Shown here: piece by piece, positions 1 through 7,391 of the stretch
How the letters are laid out: each line of letters opens with the position of its first letter
Numbering within the stretch: position 1 is the first letter of the stretch
NCBI GenBank assembly: GCA_021647765.1
Contig: JAKIUD010000020.1
Location: forward strand, 1 to 47,703
Length of the DNA stretch: 47,703 nucleotides
Reading direction: 5' to 3'
Source: Desulfuromusa sp.
GTDB taxonomy: Bacteria > Desulfobacterota > Desulfuromonadia > Desulfuromonadales > Geopsychrobacteraceae
Translations under genes and position numbers: made by a program
The notes under the pieces: generated by a model
What the model was told of the DNA's origin: nothing
The model's input: only the letters and a program-made list of their open reading frames with translations
Database searches by the model: none

Positions 1-102
1 CCTGAATTTGTCGTTCTAAAACTGAAAACAATCCCCGGTTATGTTGAAGAGTTCAAAAAAGTGTTTGGTGGAAAAGATCCTATAACTTACGATAATATTG
101 CA
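1..102 (+). pseudogene. Di-heme cytochrome c peroxidase fragment (contig-edge scrap)
   Basis: Frame 1 from base 1 reads like the middle of a bacterial di-heme cytochrome c peroxidase (CcpA/MauG family): a segment resembling 'tIPGYVEEFKKVFGG' followed by 'DPITYDNIAKAIAA', which in the family leads into 'FERTL'. Here the reading frame passes without a stop into IMP dehydrogenase sequence instead. No heme motif lies inside the fragment. The boundary with the next gene is somewhere in 94-117, where both families carry a similar 'NIAKAIAA'. The identification rests on about 35 residues remembered as typical of the family, so it is good but not certain. Confidence 0.6.
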
Positions 103-522
103 AAAGCTATTGCTGCCGGTGCAGATTCTGTTATGATTGGCAGTTTGTTTGCCGGGCATGAAGAAAGCCCCGGAGAAAAGGTAAGATACGAAGGCAGAGT
201 TTATAAAATCTATCGTGGTATGGGGTCACTCGGTGCTATGAACCAAGGTTCTGCCGATAGATATTTCCAAGATGTAGAAGCCGAGATATCAAAATTAGTT
301 CCCGAAGGAATTGTTGGACGTGTTGCATATAAAGGTGAACTGCACGAAACTATGCACCAATTTGTTGGAGGCTTACGCTCCGGAATGGGATATTGTGGTT
401 CTAAAGATATCGAAACACAAAAAAAAGCAAGATTTGTTAAAATTACAGCTAGTGGTATGCAAGAAAGCCATCCTCATTCTATCACCATAACAAAAGAAGC
501 TCCAAATTACTCTAGAAGATAA
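103..522 (+). CDS. guaB: IMP dehydrogenase, C-terminal part only
   Basis: This is the last ~140 residues of inosine-5'-monophosphate dehydrogenase, which oxidises IMP to XMP in GTP synthesis. Visible family landmarks are 'GADSVMIGSLFAG' (phosphate-binding part of the barrel), 'GMGSLGAM' and 'DRYFQ' of the mobile flap, 'VGGLRSGMGYCG' near the C-terminus, and the terminal 'ITKEAPNY'. The N-terminal half of the barrel, the catalytic Cys loop and the CBS pair are absent, because the upstream sequence switches to a cytochrome c peroxidase-like reading. Composition is AT-rich with Bacteroidetes-like codon use. Only 9 nt separate its stop from the next ATG, so this gene and the oxidase downstream could be true neighbours in their source genome. 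Confidence 0.85.
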   Translation, partial: KAIAAGADSVMIGSLFAGHEESPGEKVRYEGRVYKIYRGMGSLGAMNQGSADRYFQDVEAEISKLVPEGIVGRVAYKGELHETMHQFVGGLRSGMGYCGSKDIETQKKARFVKITASGMQESHPHSITITKEAPNYSRR

Positions 523-531
523 TTTAAAAAA

Positions 532-1803
532 ATGAACAAATACGATTTTATAGTAATAGGTGGTGGTATCGTAGGTTTAGCAACTGCATATAAACTTCAA
601 TTAAAGTTTAAAGATAAATCTATTGCTGTTTTAGAAAAAGAAACCCAAATCGGCAAACACCAAACCGGGAGAAATTCAGGTGTAATCCATTCCGGTATTT
701 ACTATACTCCAAATTCATACAAAGCTAAAAATTGTAAAAATGGACGTGACCAATTAGTCGCTTTTGCAAAAAAAAATAATATCAACCACGAAATCTGTGG
801 TAAAGTAATTGTCGCTACTAAAGAAGAGGAATTACCATTACTGGAAAAAATTTATCAAAAAGGAATACAAAATAAAACAGAAGGGATAAAATACTTAAAC
901 CAAAAAGAAACCAAAGAAAAAGAGCCTTTTATCAATGCCTTAAAATCCATTTGGGTACCAACAGCAGGAATAATAGATTACATTCAAGTTGCTGAGAAAT
1001 TCGCAGGATTAATCCATCAAATCAATCCTAAAAGTAAACTAATCACATCATGTAAAGCTCTGGCTATAACCGATGATTCAAAATTGTTAAAAACCCTAAA
1101 TACATCGAAAGGAAATTTTTATACCGAGAATTTAATCTTTTGTACCGGTTTGCATTCGGATAGAAATGCCAAAAAAAATAAAATTGAATTAGACATGCAA
1201 GTCGTGGGTTTTAGAGGTGATTATTACAAACTCACCAAACAAGCGGAACACAAAATTAAAAGCTTGGTATATCCTGTACCCGATCCGAATTTCCCATTTC
1301 TTGGTGTTCATTTTACAAAAATGATACACGGAGGAATTGAATGCGGACCAAACGCAGTTTTTTCATTTAAAAGAGAAGGATATTCCACTACTGCATTTAG
1401 TTTAAAAGACACAATTCAAGCTCTAACTTTTAAAGGCACATGGAAATTGTTTGGCAAACATTGGCAAAAAGGTTTTGATGAATATAAACGTGCTTTTTCA
1501 AAAAGATTATTTGTAAAAGAATTACAAAAAATGATGCCTTCTCTCACAATTAATGATGTCGAAGTTGCTCGATCCGGTGTGCGAGCACAAATGCTTGACA
1601 CCAACGGCAACATGGTTGATGATTTTAAAATCATCAAAAAAAACGGAACTGTACACGTACTTAATGCACCATCTCCAGCTGCAACATCTTGCTTAGCAAT
1701 AGCCGATGAAATCGTAAACAAAGTTGTTTCTGTTAATTTAGACGGAAGCACCAAAATGGATCACGACAATTGTTGTTATTTTAAAAATATCATGTTAGAA
1801 TGA
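532..1803 (+). CDS. lhgO: L-2-hydroxyglutarate oxidase (FAD-dependent, DAO family)
   Basis: This is a 423-residue FAD-dependent oxidoreductase of the LhgO/L2HGDH family, which oxidises L-2-hydroxyglutarate to 2-oxoglutarate. The N-terminal dinucleotide-binding motif GGGIVG is at residues ~10-15, followed by the family signature 'TGRNSGVIHSGIYY' (FAD/active-site loop) and, near the end, 'LNAPSPAATSCLAIA'. Family members usually stop shortly after that motif. Here about 25 more residues follow (from roughly residue 398) that do not look like the family, including 'DHDNCCYFKN', so the 3' end may be a join to unrelated DNA. The gene is AT-rich and Bacteroidetes-like, unlike everything right of 3.57 kb. 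Confidence 0.85.
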   Translation: MNKYDFIVIGGGIVGLATAYKLQLKFKDKSIAVLEKETQIGKHQTGRNSGVIHSGIYYTPNSYKAKNCKNGRDQLVAFAKKNNINHEICGKVIVATKEEELPLLEKIYQKGIQNKTEGIKYLNQKETKEKEPFINALKSIWVPTAGIIDYIQVAEKFAGLIHQINPKSKLITSCKALAITDDSKLLKTLNTSKGNFYTENLIFCTGLHSDRNAKKNKIELDMQVVGFRGDYYKLTKQAEHKIKSLVYPVPDPNFPFLGVHFTKMIHGGIECGPNAVFSFKREGYSTTAFSLKDTIQALTFKGTWKLFGKHWQKGFDEYKRAFSKRLFVKELQKMMPSLTINDVEVARSGVRAQMLDTNGNMVDDFKIIKKNGTVHVLNAPSPAATSCLAIADEIVNKVVSVNLDGSTKMDHDNCCYFKNIMLE

Positions 1804-1830
1804 TAAAAAAAATTACAGATAGGACTTTAT

Positions 1831-3567
1831 ATGGATTTTATAAAAGCTATTGAAATTGCCAATAATATATACTGGGTAGGTGAATATTTAAAAAATGATT
1901 CTTTTCAGTGCCACCCATATTTTATAAAAAATGGTAATGAGTCAATACTAATAGATCCAGGTTCTATATTAGAATTTAATACTGTTGTAAATAAAGTTAA
2001 TCAAGTATCAAATCTTAAAAATGTAAAATACATAATTCTTCACCATCAAGATCCAGACTTATGTGCTTCTGTCCCTATGTTAAAAGAATTAATAGCACGT
2101 CCTGATTTACAAATTATAACTCATAGTAGAATTAAAGAGCTAATTAAACATTTTTGTCTTGACATTAAATATTACGAAGTTGATAAAAATAATTTTGAAC
2201 TATTAACATCAACTGGCTTAGAACTAAATTTCTTAACTACACCATATTGTCATTCACCAGGTGCTATTGTTACATATGAGGCTAAAACAAAAACTCTATT
2301 TTCTAGTGATTTATTTGGCGGAATAACAGAGTCGTGGAACTTTTTTGCTGATAAAGATTATTTTAATGAGATAAAAAGTTTTCATGAATCTTATATGCCA
2401 AGTAAAGATATACTTAATTTTTCTCTATCTAAAATAGAAAAACTAGATTTAGAGCTAATTGCTCCGCAACATGGTTCAATTATAAAAAAAGAGTTTATTT
2501 ATGATTTAATTAATAAAATGAAAAAGTTAAATTGTGGTCTATATATAGATAAAAAATATAATAATGAATTAATAGAAATAAAAGAAAAAGAGAATTTTTT
2601 AAATACGGTTATTGAATCAAATAATAATGCAATAATTTCAATAAATAAAAATATAGTAATACAAATATATAATAAATCTGCTCAAACGATGTTTGGGTAT
2701 ACAAAAGAGGAGATGATTGGTAAAGATGCACTAAATAAAATAATTCCTGCTAATTTACGAAAAGCACATAGACTTGCAGTTATTAATTTTATTAAAACTA
2801 AAAAATCTATTGGTATAATTGACAAATATCATAATATATCTGCCATAAGAAAAAATGGAGAAGAGTTTCCTATTCGCATAGGTTTTGGTGTAACTATTAT
2901 AGAAAATGATATAGTTATTGTTGCAAATATTGTAGATATTTCATTACAAAAAATGCAAGATGAAAAGCTATCACAACAACATGAAGCTCTACTTTATCAA
3001 TCAACTCATGACGCTTTAACAGGATTACCAAATCGTTTATTATTTTTTGAACGCTTTGAACAAACGATAAAAAAAGCAAAAAAAGCAAAAATACTATTAG
3101 CAATTCTTTTTCTAGATTTTGACCATTTTAAAGAAATAAATGATTCGTTAGGTCACGCAATTGGTGATTTACTGCTAATAGAAATATCAAAAAAACTACT
3201 AAATTTATCTCTTATAGAAAACAATTGTGTCTCTCATCTTGGCGGAGATTCATTTAGTATTATTGTAGAAGCTACAAATAATATTAATAAAATTACGGAT
3301 ACTGCAAATAGCATATTATCACTATTTCAACAAGTTATTTATGTTCAAGAACATGAATTTTATATTACTTGTAGCATAGGAATTAGTGTTTATCCTAAAG
3401 ATGCTGATACTGCTCAAACACTTTTGCGTAATGCTGATTCAGCAATGTATAAAGCAAAAGAAAAAGGACGAAATAATTATCATTTCTATACTGCAGATAT
3501 GACTGAAAGAGCTCATCAAAGAATATCAATAGAATCTCATCTTAGAAAGGCCTTAAAAAACCAATAA
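1831..3567 (+). CDS. MBL-fold / PAS / GGDEF signalling protein, truncated before EAL
   Basis: This is a 578-residue multidomain protein. Residues ~1-250 form a metallo-beta-lactamase domain of the flavodiiron/ODP type: 'HHQDPD' at ~71-76, 'YCHSPGA' at ~140, 'SSDLFGG' near 157 and 'PQHG' near 213. Relatives use a di-iron site to bind oxygen. Residues ~255-375 are a PAS domain and ~385-550 a GGDEF domain. The signature at ~471-475 reads GGDSF rather than GGDEF, so cyclase activity is doubtful. The last residues (from ~557, 'MTERAHQRISIESHLRKALK') are the usual lead-in to an EAL phosphodiesterase domain, but a TAA follows and the EAL domain is missing. A good ribosome site (AGGAC) precedes the ATG. 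Composition and style resemble Arcobacter-type Campylobacterota. Confidence 0.8.
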   Translation: MDFIKAIEIANNIYWVGEYLKNDSFQCHPYFIKNGNESILIDPGSILEFNTVVNKVNQVSNLKNVKYIILHHQDPDLCASVPMLKELIARPDLQIITHSRIKELIKHFCLDIKYYEVDKNNFELLTSTGLELNFLTTPYCHSPGAIVTYEAKTKTLFSSDLFGGITESWNFFADKDYFNEIKSFHESYMPSKDILNFSLSKIEKLDLELIAPQHGSIIKKEFIYDLINKMKKLNCGLYIDKKYNNELIEIKEKENFLNTVIESNNNAIISINKNIVIQIYNKSAQTMFGYTKEEMIGKDALNKIIPANLRKAHRLAVINFIKTKKSIGIIDKYHNISAIRKNGEEFPIRIGFGVTIIENDIVIVANIVDISLQKMQDEKLSQQHEALLYQSTHDALTGLPNRLLFFERFEQTIKKAKKAKILLAILFLDFDHFKEINDSLGHAIGDLLLIEISKKLLNLSLIENNCVSHLGGDSFSIIVEATNNINKITDTANSILSLFQQVIYVQEHEFYITCSIGISVYPKDADTAQTLLRNADSAMYKAKEKGRNNYHFYTADMTERAHQRISIESHLRKALKNQ

Positions 3568-3840
3568 TTCATACCTGCCGCCATGCTTACCAATCAAAAA
3601 CATGTGCAAAATGCCATCAGAAAAGCGGTAAAAAAGGCGGCTATTCCCAAACGGGCGACGGCTCACACCTTCAGACACAGCTATGCCAGCCATTTATTGC
3701 AGGCAAATTACGATATCCGCACAATTCAACAGTTGCTCGGACATGCAGATGTCCGGACAACGATGATTTACACTCACACGATCAAATCAACGACCGTTAA
3801 AGATGCCAAAAGCCCGCTCGATCTGCAACTCAGCGGTTGA
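3568..3840 (+). pseudogene. Integron-type tyrosine recombinase, C-terminal remnant
   Basis: About 90 residues of the catalytic C-terminus of a tyrosine recombinase. Visible are the box II 'HTFRHS' (His-x-x-Arg), 'LLGHADVRTTMIYTH' with the second conserved His and the nucleophilic Tyr, and a terminal 'SPLDL' as in integron integrases. The N-terminal core-binding domain and the first catalytic Arg are missing because the sequence upstream belongs to a different gene. An ATG at 3583 exists but has no convincing ribosome site. No attC or attI sites were recognised nearby. The composition matches the DNA to the right, so the truncation is most likely produced by the join at ~3.57 kb, not by decay in the genome. 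Confidence 0.75.
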
Positions 3841-3868
3841 ATACTCACCACAGACAGGAGATTACGTC

Positions 3869-4093
3869 ATGCAAATTACCGTCAGCCTCCATGGAGTCTT
3901 CCGCATTGATCGATTCAAACTGAAAACATTGGAGTATCCCGCAGGGAGCGATATTCAAAAAGTTATTGACGATCTCAAAATTCCGGTTAAACTGCTGGGG
4001 ATCATGCTGATTAACCGTGTTCATGCGAAATCGACCGATATTCTGCATGATGGCGATACCCTGATGCTGCTACCCCTGCTTGAAGGCGGTTAG
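3869..4093 (+). CDS. MoaD/ThiS-family sulfur carrier protein
   Basis: A 74-residue beta-grasp protein ending in 'LLEGG', the C-terminal Gly-Gly that is adenylated and thiocarboxylated in MoaD/ThiS proteins. The start is taken at ATG 3869, preceded by AGGAG; the longer reading frame from 3803 overlaps the recombinase and has no ribosome site. It lies 23 bp upstream of an aldehyde:ferredoxin oxidoreductase on the same strand. Such MoaD-like proteins often accompany AOR genes and are thought to supply dithiolene sulfur for the tungsten/molybdenum pterin cofactor. That role is inferred from context; a ThiS role is less likely because no thiamine genes are nearby. Confidence 0.8.
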   Translation: MQITVSLHGVFRIDRFKLKTLEYPAGSDIQKVIDDLKIPVKLLGIMLINRVHAKSTDILHDGDTLMLLPLLEGG

Positions 4094-4116
4094 CACTACA
4101 ATCTAGGAATACTGTA

Positions 4117-5955
4117 ATGAAGATTCAAACAACTGACCCGGTCACACACCCAGAACAGATCCTCTACCGCCGCTGCACGATTGATCTGAAAAATGGGAAG
4201 CAAAAGATGGAGGATGTTCCGTGTCAGAATCTGGAAGATGTCTTGGGAGGATTTGGTCGCTCGTTCCAGTTACTGGCAGAAAGAAATATCAGCAGGGCTT
4301 ATTCTGCTGAGAATCCGTTGATTATCAATACTGGACTTCTCACCGGCAGCAGTGCCATGACCGGTCTGCGCACCTATTTCTCCAGTTACAGCCCGATCAA
4401 AGGATCAAAAGCAGGGCTGCCGGCAGCAATGTGGTCAGCTGGCAGTGGCAAGTTCGGGTGTAAATTCAAATGGGCCGGATTGGATGAGTTGATTTTTGAA
4501 AACCGTTCTGAAAAACCTGTCTACGTTCTGATCAAGGAAACCATTGATGGCCCAGAGATCACATTGAAACCTGCCGAACATTTACTTGGTCTTTCTACCC
4601 ACAAAAAAATCATGACCCTGCACAAAGAGTATGATGACGCTCACTTTGCCGTCATTGGTCAGGCGGGAGAAAACTGGCAGAATGTCACTATGGGGTCGGT
4701 CGCCCTGTCTACCGTTAATCAACTGAAATCGGGTGATGACAAACTGCGTTTTGCCGGGCGTGGCGGTATGGGGAGTATAATGGGGCACAAAAACATCATT
4801 GCTTTGGTTGCCCAGAGTACCGACAAACATCCTCCCATCACAAAAGAGGTCAAAGAGGTTCACAAACAGGTTATCACTGGAGGTGGTTCTGCCAGGCTGC
4901 AACCGATCAAGCGTGGTGGTGGTGGCGGAACCTGGGCGGCTTACGATGTGATGCAACCGTTTCATGCCGTCCCGGTCAACAATTATCGCCCGCAGGGAAA
5001 TAATCTTGCCGAAAAACTTTTCCGGGAAAATGTCGAGAAAGACTACGATATTCAATCGGCTGCCTGCTATCGCTGTGGCATCACGTGCCACAACTATATT
5101 TCAGAGAAAAATCCCGATGGGAGCCGTGGTGATTTTATCGCAAAGTTCGACTATGAACCCCTCAACCTCCTTAGTACCAATATTGGCATCCATGATCCCG
5201 GTCAAGCGGGTCGCCTGATCCATTTATGTGATAACTACGGTATGGATGCTATCTCCCTTGGGGTGACCATTTCCTATGCCCTCTCCTACAATGAACGTCA
5301 TCCGGAAAATCCTCTTTTTAACGGGGCAACTTTTGGTGATTACGAAAAAATCCGGGAACTGATTATTCTTTCGGGAGAAGGAAAACTCCCCGGGATTGGG
5401 AAGGGATCAAGACATCTTTCCGAGCTGATGGGTGAAACCGATTACGCTTATCATATCAAAGGACTTGAAATTGCCGCCTACCTGCCCGAAACCAACCCGG
5501 GTTATTGCTGGGCAATCGCGGGCGGTCACATGTCAATGGGATCTTACGGTACACTGATCCGCGAGGGATTGTCGGATGTTGATTCGTGGGTCAAAGTCAT
5601 TACCGAAGACAAGCTGCACATTGTTGGTTTCGATATGGTGGGACTATGCAAGTTTTTTGATATCACCCAAGGGATTGGAACAGATAAAATTGCCACCTGC
5701 TTGAAGAGTGATTTTAATCTGGAGATAGAGCCAGAAAAAATCAAAGCTGCTGTTCGCCGGGCATTCTTGCTGGGGTTGGCGCTAGAACTTCGACAAGGAT
5801 ATACAAAAGCGGAATATTGCCTCCCAGCTGAAGTGACAGAAAAACCGAATCCCCACATCAACCTCCCTAATATTTCCAACCCGGAATTTATGGCTGAACT
5901 GGCCGAAAAGGTCTGGGAAGTCTTTGACAAGGAGCTGGAGGGACTAATCCCCTGA
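4117..5955 (+). CDS. aor: Aldehyde:ferredoxin oxidoreductase family (tungsten/molybdenum bis-pterin enzyme)
   Basis: This 612-residue protein is close to the ~605 residues of Pyrococcus AOR. The family oxidises aldehydes to carboxylates, or reduces acids, with ferredoxin as partner, in the cytoplasm. The [4Fe-4S] ligands are visible as C-x2-C-x3-C ('CYRCGITC') at ~317-324, with the fourth Cys in 'GLCKF' near residue 511, matching the spacing in characterised AORs. Pterin-binding style motifs include 'GRGGMGSIMG' near 220. A weak AGGA ribosome site precedes the ATG. It is probably cotranscribed with the MoaD-like gene. Substrate cannot be read from sequence; tungsten rather than molybdenum is the family norm. 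Confidence 0.9.
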   Translation: MKIQTTDPVTHPEQILYRRCTIDLKNGKQKMEDVPCQNLEDVLGGFGRSFQLLAERNISRAYSAENPLIINTGLLTGSSAMTGLRTYFSSYSPIKGSKAGLPAAMWSAGSGKFGCKFKWAGLDELIFENRSEKPVYVLIKETIDGPEITLKPAEHLLGLSTHKKIMTLHKEYDDAHFAVIGQAGENWQNVTMGSVALSTVNQLKSGDDKLRFAGRGGMGSIMGHKNIIALVAQSTDKHPPITKEVKEVHKQVITGGGSARLQPIKRGGGGGTWAAYDVMQPFHAVPVNNYRPQGNNLAEKLFRENVEKDYDIQSAACYRCGITCHNYISEKNPDGSRGDFIAKFDYEPLNLLSTNIGIHDPGQAGRLIHLCDNYGMDAISLGVTISYALSYNERHPENPLFNGATFGDYEKIRELIILSGEGKLPGIGKGSRHLSELMGETDYAYHIKGLEIAAYLPETNPGYCWAIAGGHMSMGSYGTLIREGLSDVDSWVKVITEDKLHIVGFDMVGLCKFFDITQGIGTDKIATCLKSDFNLEIEPEKIKAAVRRAFLLGLALELRQGYTKAEYCLPAEVTEKPNPHINLPNISNPEFMAELAEKVWEVFDKELEGLIP

Positions 5956-5972
5956 ACAACACAGGAAAGTAA

Positions 5973-6956
5973 TTACTGTTCACCAATCCGATCTGCCAGA
6001 GAGCCAACGGCAACGGCAAAACGGTGCGACCGATTCCATTTCATCAGGACGCGATAGTTATTATACACAAGAAACGCCCTCCCCTTTGATCCATCCGGCT
6101 GGATCAAAGAAGCCAAAATATTAACCAGGGGTAGATCCCTGCCTCCGATTGCCCGCACCCCAAGCTTCTGCCATTCAGACAAAAGGTGCTGTTGCTGCAT
6201 GCCAAAATACTCCCCGCTCAGATTTTTCGGGAGTTTCACCTCACGCCCCCAAGTATAGGTATCATCCCAACCTGATTTGAGCAGATAATTGGCGGCGGAG
6301 GACAAATAATCAATGCGCGTATTCCACAGATCAATACGACCATCACCGTTTCCATCGACAGCAAAGTTCAAAAAAGTTGATGGCATAAACTGCACCTGCC
6401 CCATCGCCCCGGCCCAGGAACCTTTCATCTGAGCATATTTTATGTGCCCCTGATCCAGAATCTTAAGCGCATTTAACAGCTCAGAACGAAAATACTGACC
6501 CCGCCGGCCATCATAAGCAAGGGTGACCAGCGCATCAATAACGGGAACCTTCCCGGTATGCAGACCAAAGCTGGTTTCAATCCCCCACAGCGCCATCAAG
6601 AACCTTGGCTGAATGTGATATCTCTTTGCAATCCGGGTCAGTATTTCCGAATTTTCAGCCAGCAGCCGTTGCCCTTCTTTGATCCGCCTTGAATTGACTG
6701 CCCCGGCAAGATATTCATCGAGAGTTTTCGTAAACTCCGGTTGAGCCCGATCCAATTCGATAACCCAGTCAAGCGGTTTCACCCCACTCAATGCCTCATT
6801 TAATATCTCAGATTTAATTCCAGCCCGCTGAGCCTCTGCCTTGAAATTATTTAACCACAGTGTGTAGTCAGCATTCGTTTCTGCATAAATAACAGAGGCG
6901 GACAGGAGGATAAAAATGAGAGAGAAAGAGATTTGAAGCAGATATTTTTCCATCAT
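5973..6956 (-). CDS. mltB: Lytic murein transglycosylase, MltB family
   Basis: A 327-residue secreted enzyme that cleaves peptidoglycan glycan strands with formation of 1,6-anhydro-muramyl ends. It has a signal peptide (residues ~1-25, ending 'VIYA'); no lipobox Cys is seen, so it is probably soluble in the periplasm. The catalytic Glu is E127 in 'GIETSFG'. 'GSWAGAMGQVQFMPS' and 'DGNGDGRIDLWN' are further SLT_2-type signatures. It faces aor convergently with a 17-bp gap and lies head-to-head with the feo operon, sharing the 6957-7153 promoter region. An AAGGA ribosome site lies upstream of two adjacent ATGs. Confidence 0.9.
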   Translation of the reverse strand: MMEKYLLQISFSLIFILLSASVIYAETNADYTLWLNNFKAEAQRAGIKSEILNEALSGVKPLDWVIELDRAQPEFTKTLDEYLAGAVNSRRIKEGQRLLAENSEILTRIAKRYHIQPRFLMALWGIETSFGLHTGKVPVIDALVTLAYDGRRGQYFRSELLNALKILDQGHIKYAQMKGSWAGAMGQVQFMPSTFLNFAVDGNGDGRIDLWNTRIDYLSSAANYLLKSGWDDTYTWGREVKLPKNLSGEYFGMQQQHLLSEWQKLGVRAIGGRDLPLVNILASLIQPDGSKGRAFLVYNNYRVLMKWNRSHRFAVAVGSLADRIGEQ

Positions 6957-7034
6957 TTATCCTTAACAAAGACGAATCTAAGCAAATCGATCAACAACTT
7001 TATTTCATATACAAAACTAAATCGATATTCATTC

Positions 7035-7063
7035 TTGACAGACACACTTTTCGGGCTTATTCT
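7035..7063 (+). promoter_or_regulatory. Probable sigma-70 promoter of the feo operon
   Basis: TTGACA at 7035-7040, then a 17-bp spacer, then TATTCT at 7058-7063 (4/6 to TATAAT). It lies 90 bp upstream of feoA and directly abuts the Fur-like site. Confidence 0.55.
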
Positions 7064-7082
7064 GATAATGGATTTCATAATC
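7064..7082 (+). promoter_or_regulatory. Fur-box-like operator
   Basis: GATAATG-GATTT-CATAATC matches the classical 19-bp Fur box at 14 of 19 positions and is a near-perfect dyad (7-bp arms, one mismatch). It lies just downstream of the -10 element, where bound Fur-Fe(II) would block transcription. Iron-repressed expression of feoAB is the expected behaviour. Confidence 0.65.
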
Positions 7083-7153
7083 AAGCTACATATAAAACAA
7101 CTTTAACGGCGCACCAAATCATAATCTCAACTGTGCACAAGGGGACATTTACT

Positions 7154-7390
7154 ATGCCAAAACCTTTACGTCAAATTATTTCTGGAGAGAAAGCAGTCGT
7201 AACTGCGGTGACAGCTGAAGGAGAAGTTGGTCGACGCTTGCGCGACATGGGTTTATCCCCTGGAACAGAAATCAAAATTCTTGGCCGGGCTCCTCTCAAA
7301 GATCCTGTTTCTATACGCCTAAGAAACTATACTCTGACTTTACGCAACAGCGAAGCAGATTTTATCATGGTCGAAAAGGTAGGAGAATAA
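7154..7390 (+). CDS. feoA: Ferrous iron transport protein A
   Basis: A 78-residue SH3-like FeoA protein that assists FeoB in ferrous iron uptake. Characteristic residues are 'GRRLRDMGLSPGTEI' and 'LKDPVSIRLRNYTLTLR'. The ATG at 7154 is preferred because AAGGGG lies 8 nt upstream; a GTG at 7133 in the same frame has no ribosome site. Its stop codon is 1 nt before the feoB start, so the two are translationally coupled. Confidence 0.92.
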   Translation: MPKPLRQIISGEKAVVTAVTAEGEVGRRLRDMGLSPGTEIKILGRAPLKDPVSIRLRNYTLTLRNSEADFIMVEKVGE

Positions 7391-7391
7391 A

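Noticed and set aside
1..3567. Genomic island acquired by transfer from Bacteroidetes and Arcobacter
   Set aside because: Three separate mid-gene breaks at short shared words, with truncated genes on both sides, fit assembly chimerism better than integration; no attachment site or transposase end is present.
3568..3868. Integron with attI/attC cassettes around the recombinase
   Set aside because: No attC-like palindromes or cassette pattern were seen, and the DNA to the left appears to be joined from other organisms.
4582..5091. 169-codon antisense frame inside aor
   Set aside because: It is a shadow of a well-matched coding region, has no ribosome site and resembles nothing known.
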